The notes beneath the pieces were generated by a model. It did not search any database. It was not told where the DNA came from and saw only the letters and a program-made list of their open reading frames with translations. The position numbers and the translations under genes are program-made. Below are positions 4,629-5,566 of a DNA stretch of 5,566 nucleotides, piece by piece (the stretch's first letter is position 1; each line of letters starts with the position of its first letter). The stretch comes from Candidatus Moraniibacteriota bacterium (lineage in GTDB: Bacteria; Patescibacteriota; Minisyncoccia; Moranbacterales; UBA2206), in the NCBI GenBank assembly GCA_027351145.1, contig DAIEIZ010000023.1:1-5566 (forward strand), in the 5' to 3' direction.

Positions 4629-5357
4629 TTATTTTATCTTTGTATTAGTAATAAATTTATAAAGCGTTTCCAAAGTCACAGTGTCTAAATATTTCGCCTC
4701 CCTGATTCGTTGAAATCCTATCTCTAGTTGTTCATGCGAAAATGGAACCAGTGATCGGGCTGGGCGCAGGTGGCGCTTAATATATGCCTCCCACTGCCCA
4801 ACGGTATCAAATTGCGGATTTGTCGTTTCCGCCCATTCACCAATAATCCTGACATGATTTTGTGGGCTCTTCCCGCACCACTCGACAAATTGCTGAAGAT
4901 TCATAGGCCTATCTTTTTTATCCCCTGAATCTTTTTCCAATCCGTCCGTCGCGCCAGCGACAGGTCTGCTTTTACTAATACCCTCTTCCTCATATGTACC
5001 TATATTTGAGGACACCCTGGTATCCTCATCTGAGGACACCGTATCCTCAAATGAGGACACCCTATAATTAACTAACGGAATTATTTTGTCGCGAATTTTC
5101 TTTTTTTCATCTTTGAATTTTCTTATAATAAATCTTGCTGATTCAAGCCTCATAAGCGAATTTTGCACCGATTGCATTCCACAGTCACAAGCTTTAGCTA
5201 GATAAGCGTTTGAAGCAATGCACCTTCCGTCCTTGAGGCTATGAAGCCAATAGATTACGCCATACAGGGTTTTGTCCACTGGTTGCAGTTTTTTACTGAA
5301 CGCCACCGGCCCGGGAATGATGAGAAAATCAGGCCTAATTGTTATTTTTTCTTTCAT
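4629..5357 (-). CDS. Putative phage replication initiator with winged-helix domain
   Basis: A 242-aa protein with two domains joined by a low-complexity linker. Residues about 8-95 match the phage-replication HTH_36 pattern: LQPVDKTLYGVIYWL, then DGRCIASNAYLAKACDCGMQSVQNSLMRLESARFII, i.e. a helix-turn-helix with a following wing. The linker (97-150) contains three heptad repeats, VSSFEDT, VSSDEDT and VSSNIGT (100-121), encoded by the 21-bp DNA repeats listed separately. The C-terminal domain (152-242) begins LQQFVEWCGKSPQNHVRIIGEWAE and contains GQWEAYIKRHLRPARSL; it probably contacts a helicase or loader. This architecture parallels lambda O: DNA-binding front, origin-encoding linker, partner-binding back. 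It has a good AGGA ribosome site 9 nt before the ATG, overlapping the stop of the 56-aa gene. A plain transcription regulator is the main alternative. Confidence 0.75.
   Translation of the reverse strand: MKEKITIRPDFLIIPGPVAFSKKLQPVDKTLYGVIYWLHSLKDGRCIASNAYLAKACDCGMQSVQNSLMRLESARFIIRKFKDEKKKIRDKIIPLVNYRVSSFEDTVSSDEDTRVSSNIGTYEEEGISKSRPVAGATDGLEKDSGDKKDRPMNLQQFVEWCGKSPQNHVRIIGEWAETTNPQFDTVGQWEAYIKRHLRPARSLVPFSHEQLEIGFQRIREAKYLDTVTLETLYKFITNTKIK
4996..5061. repeat. Iteron-like 21-bp repeats, candidate replication origin inside the initiator gene
   Basis: Two adjacent 21-bp units (5020-5040 and 5041-5061) differ at two central bases. Each is GTATCCTCA, a 2-nt centre, then TGAGGACACC, an imperfect palindrome with arms that pair except at one position. 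A third, degenerate unit (4996-5016) keeps the right arm exactly and is separated by 3 nt. The flank at 5062-5130 is 78% AT (15 G or C in 69). Repeated dyad units beside an AT-rich stretch, in the linker of a replication initiator, match the lambda O origin plan. In lambda the AT-rich part lies on the 3' side of the iterons; here it lies on the 5' side of the coding strand. Confidence 0.6.
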
Positions 5358-5368
5358 TTTTTATTTTC

Positions 5369-5539
5369 CTAATTGATTATCCCTCGCTCATCAACCAGAT
5401 ATTTTTCAATTTGCATCAGCGCTTCCCGTAAATCTCGCATCTCAGTCCGATCCAATTCCCTTTGAAAGTCCTGGAATTTTCGCAGTCTCCGCTCAATCTT
5501 GTTGCGCTCATCAAGCGCTTTGATGATTTCTTCGTTCAT
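5369..5539 (-). CDS. Small charged helical protein, 56 aa
   Basis: A 56-codon frame encoding an almost entirely helical, charged peptide: MNEEIIKALDERNKIERRLRK, then FQDFQRELDRTEMRDLREALMQIEKYLVDERG. Heptad-like spacing suggests a short coiled coil. There is no cysteine or membrane segment. The stop TAG lies 11 nt before the initiator ATG, and the AGGA ribosome site for the initiator overlaps that stop, so the two are probably co-translated. No Shine-Dalgarno precedes its own ATG, only an A-rich run. I do not recognise the family; a small DNA-binding or regulator-associated peptide is possible. Confidence 0.7.
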   Translation of the reverse strand: MNEEIIKALDERNKIERRLRKFQDFQRELDRTEMRDLREALMQIEKYLVDERGIIN

Positions 5540-5566
5540 TTTTTTTGTTTTTTAATAATTGATAAT

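Noticed and set aside
4996..5061. CRISPR-like array
   Set aside because: The 21-bp units are directly adjacent or 3 nt apart with no spacers, and lie in frame inside a coding gene.

Overview
This window reads as part of a tailed-phage genome or prophage from a bacterial host. It is AT-rich, and all sixteen supported genes lie on the minus strand, so transcription runs from the right edge to the left. Genes are packed with overlaps or gaps of a few bases. Only two gaps exceed 20 nt: 28 nt at 4248-4275 and 63 nt at 1957-2019. TAA, TAG and TGA all end genes, so the standard code fits. Many starts lack a clear Shine-Dalgarno and are preceded by A-rich sequence. That is compatible with a Patescibacteria or Bacteroidota-type host, but the sequence does not settle the host.

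Right part (5566-4276), replication side: a 56-aa charged helical protein is followed by a 242-aa winged-helix protein that looks like a phage replication initiator, then a 115-aa unknown. The initiator gene carries tandem 21-bp repeats with dyad symmetry in the linker between its two domains, next to a 78% AT stretch. This is the layout of a lambda-O-type replication origin and is the most interesting feature here.

Middle (4247-2468): three consecutive charged, coiled-coil-prone proteins (137, 147 and 119 aa) of unknown role are linked by a 1-nt gap and a 4-nt ATGA overlap. They are followed by three tiny Cys-rich, probably zinc-binding proteins (66, 63 and 58 aa).

Left-middle (2457-1210): this is an AT-rich stretch of small genes. 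A 145-aa and a 90-aa protein seem to share a sequence skeleton. Between them lie a 31-aa single-membrane-segment protein and a 63-nt gap with three phased copies of tgtaaact. Two further small genes follow (58 aa, and a 66-aa Cys-containing protein). An identical 14-nt leader precedes two of the starts in this stretch.

Left end (1220-1): the small and large terminase subunits form the DNA-packaging motor, and the large subunit runs off the left edge. No integrase, lysis, capsid, tRNA, CRISPR or IS feature is visible. The organisation suggests one long operon from replication to packaging, with unknown small proteins in between.
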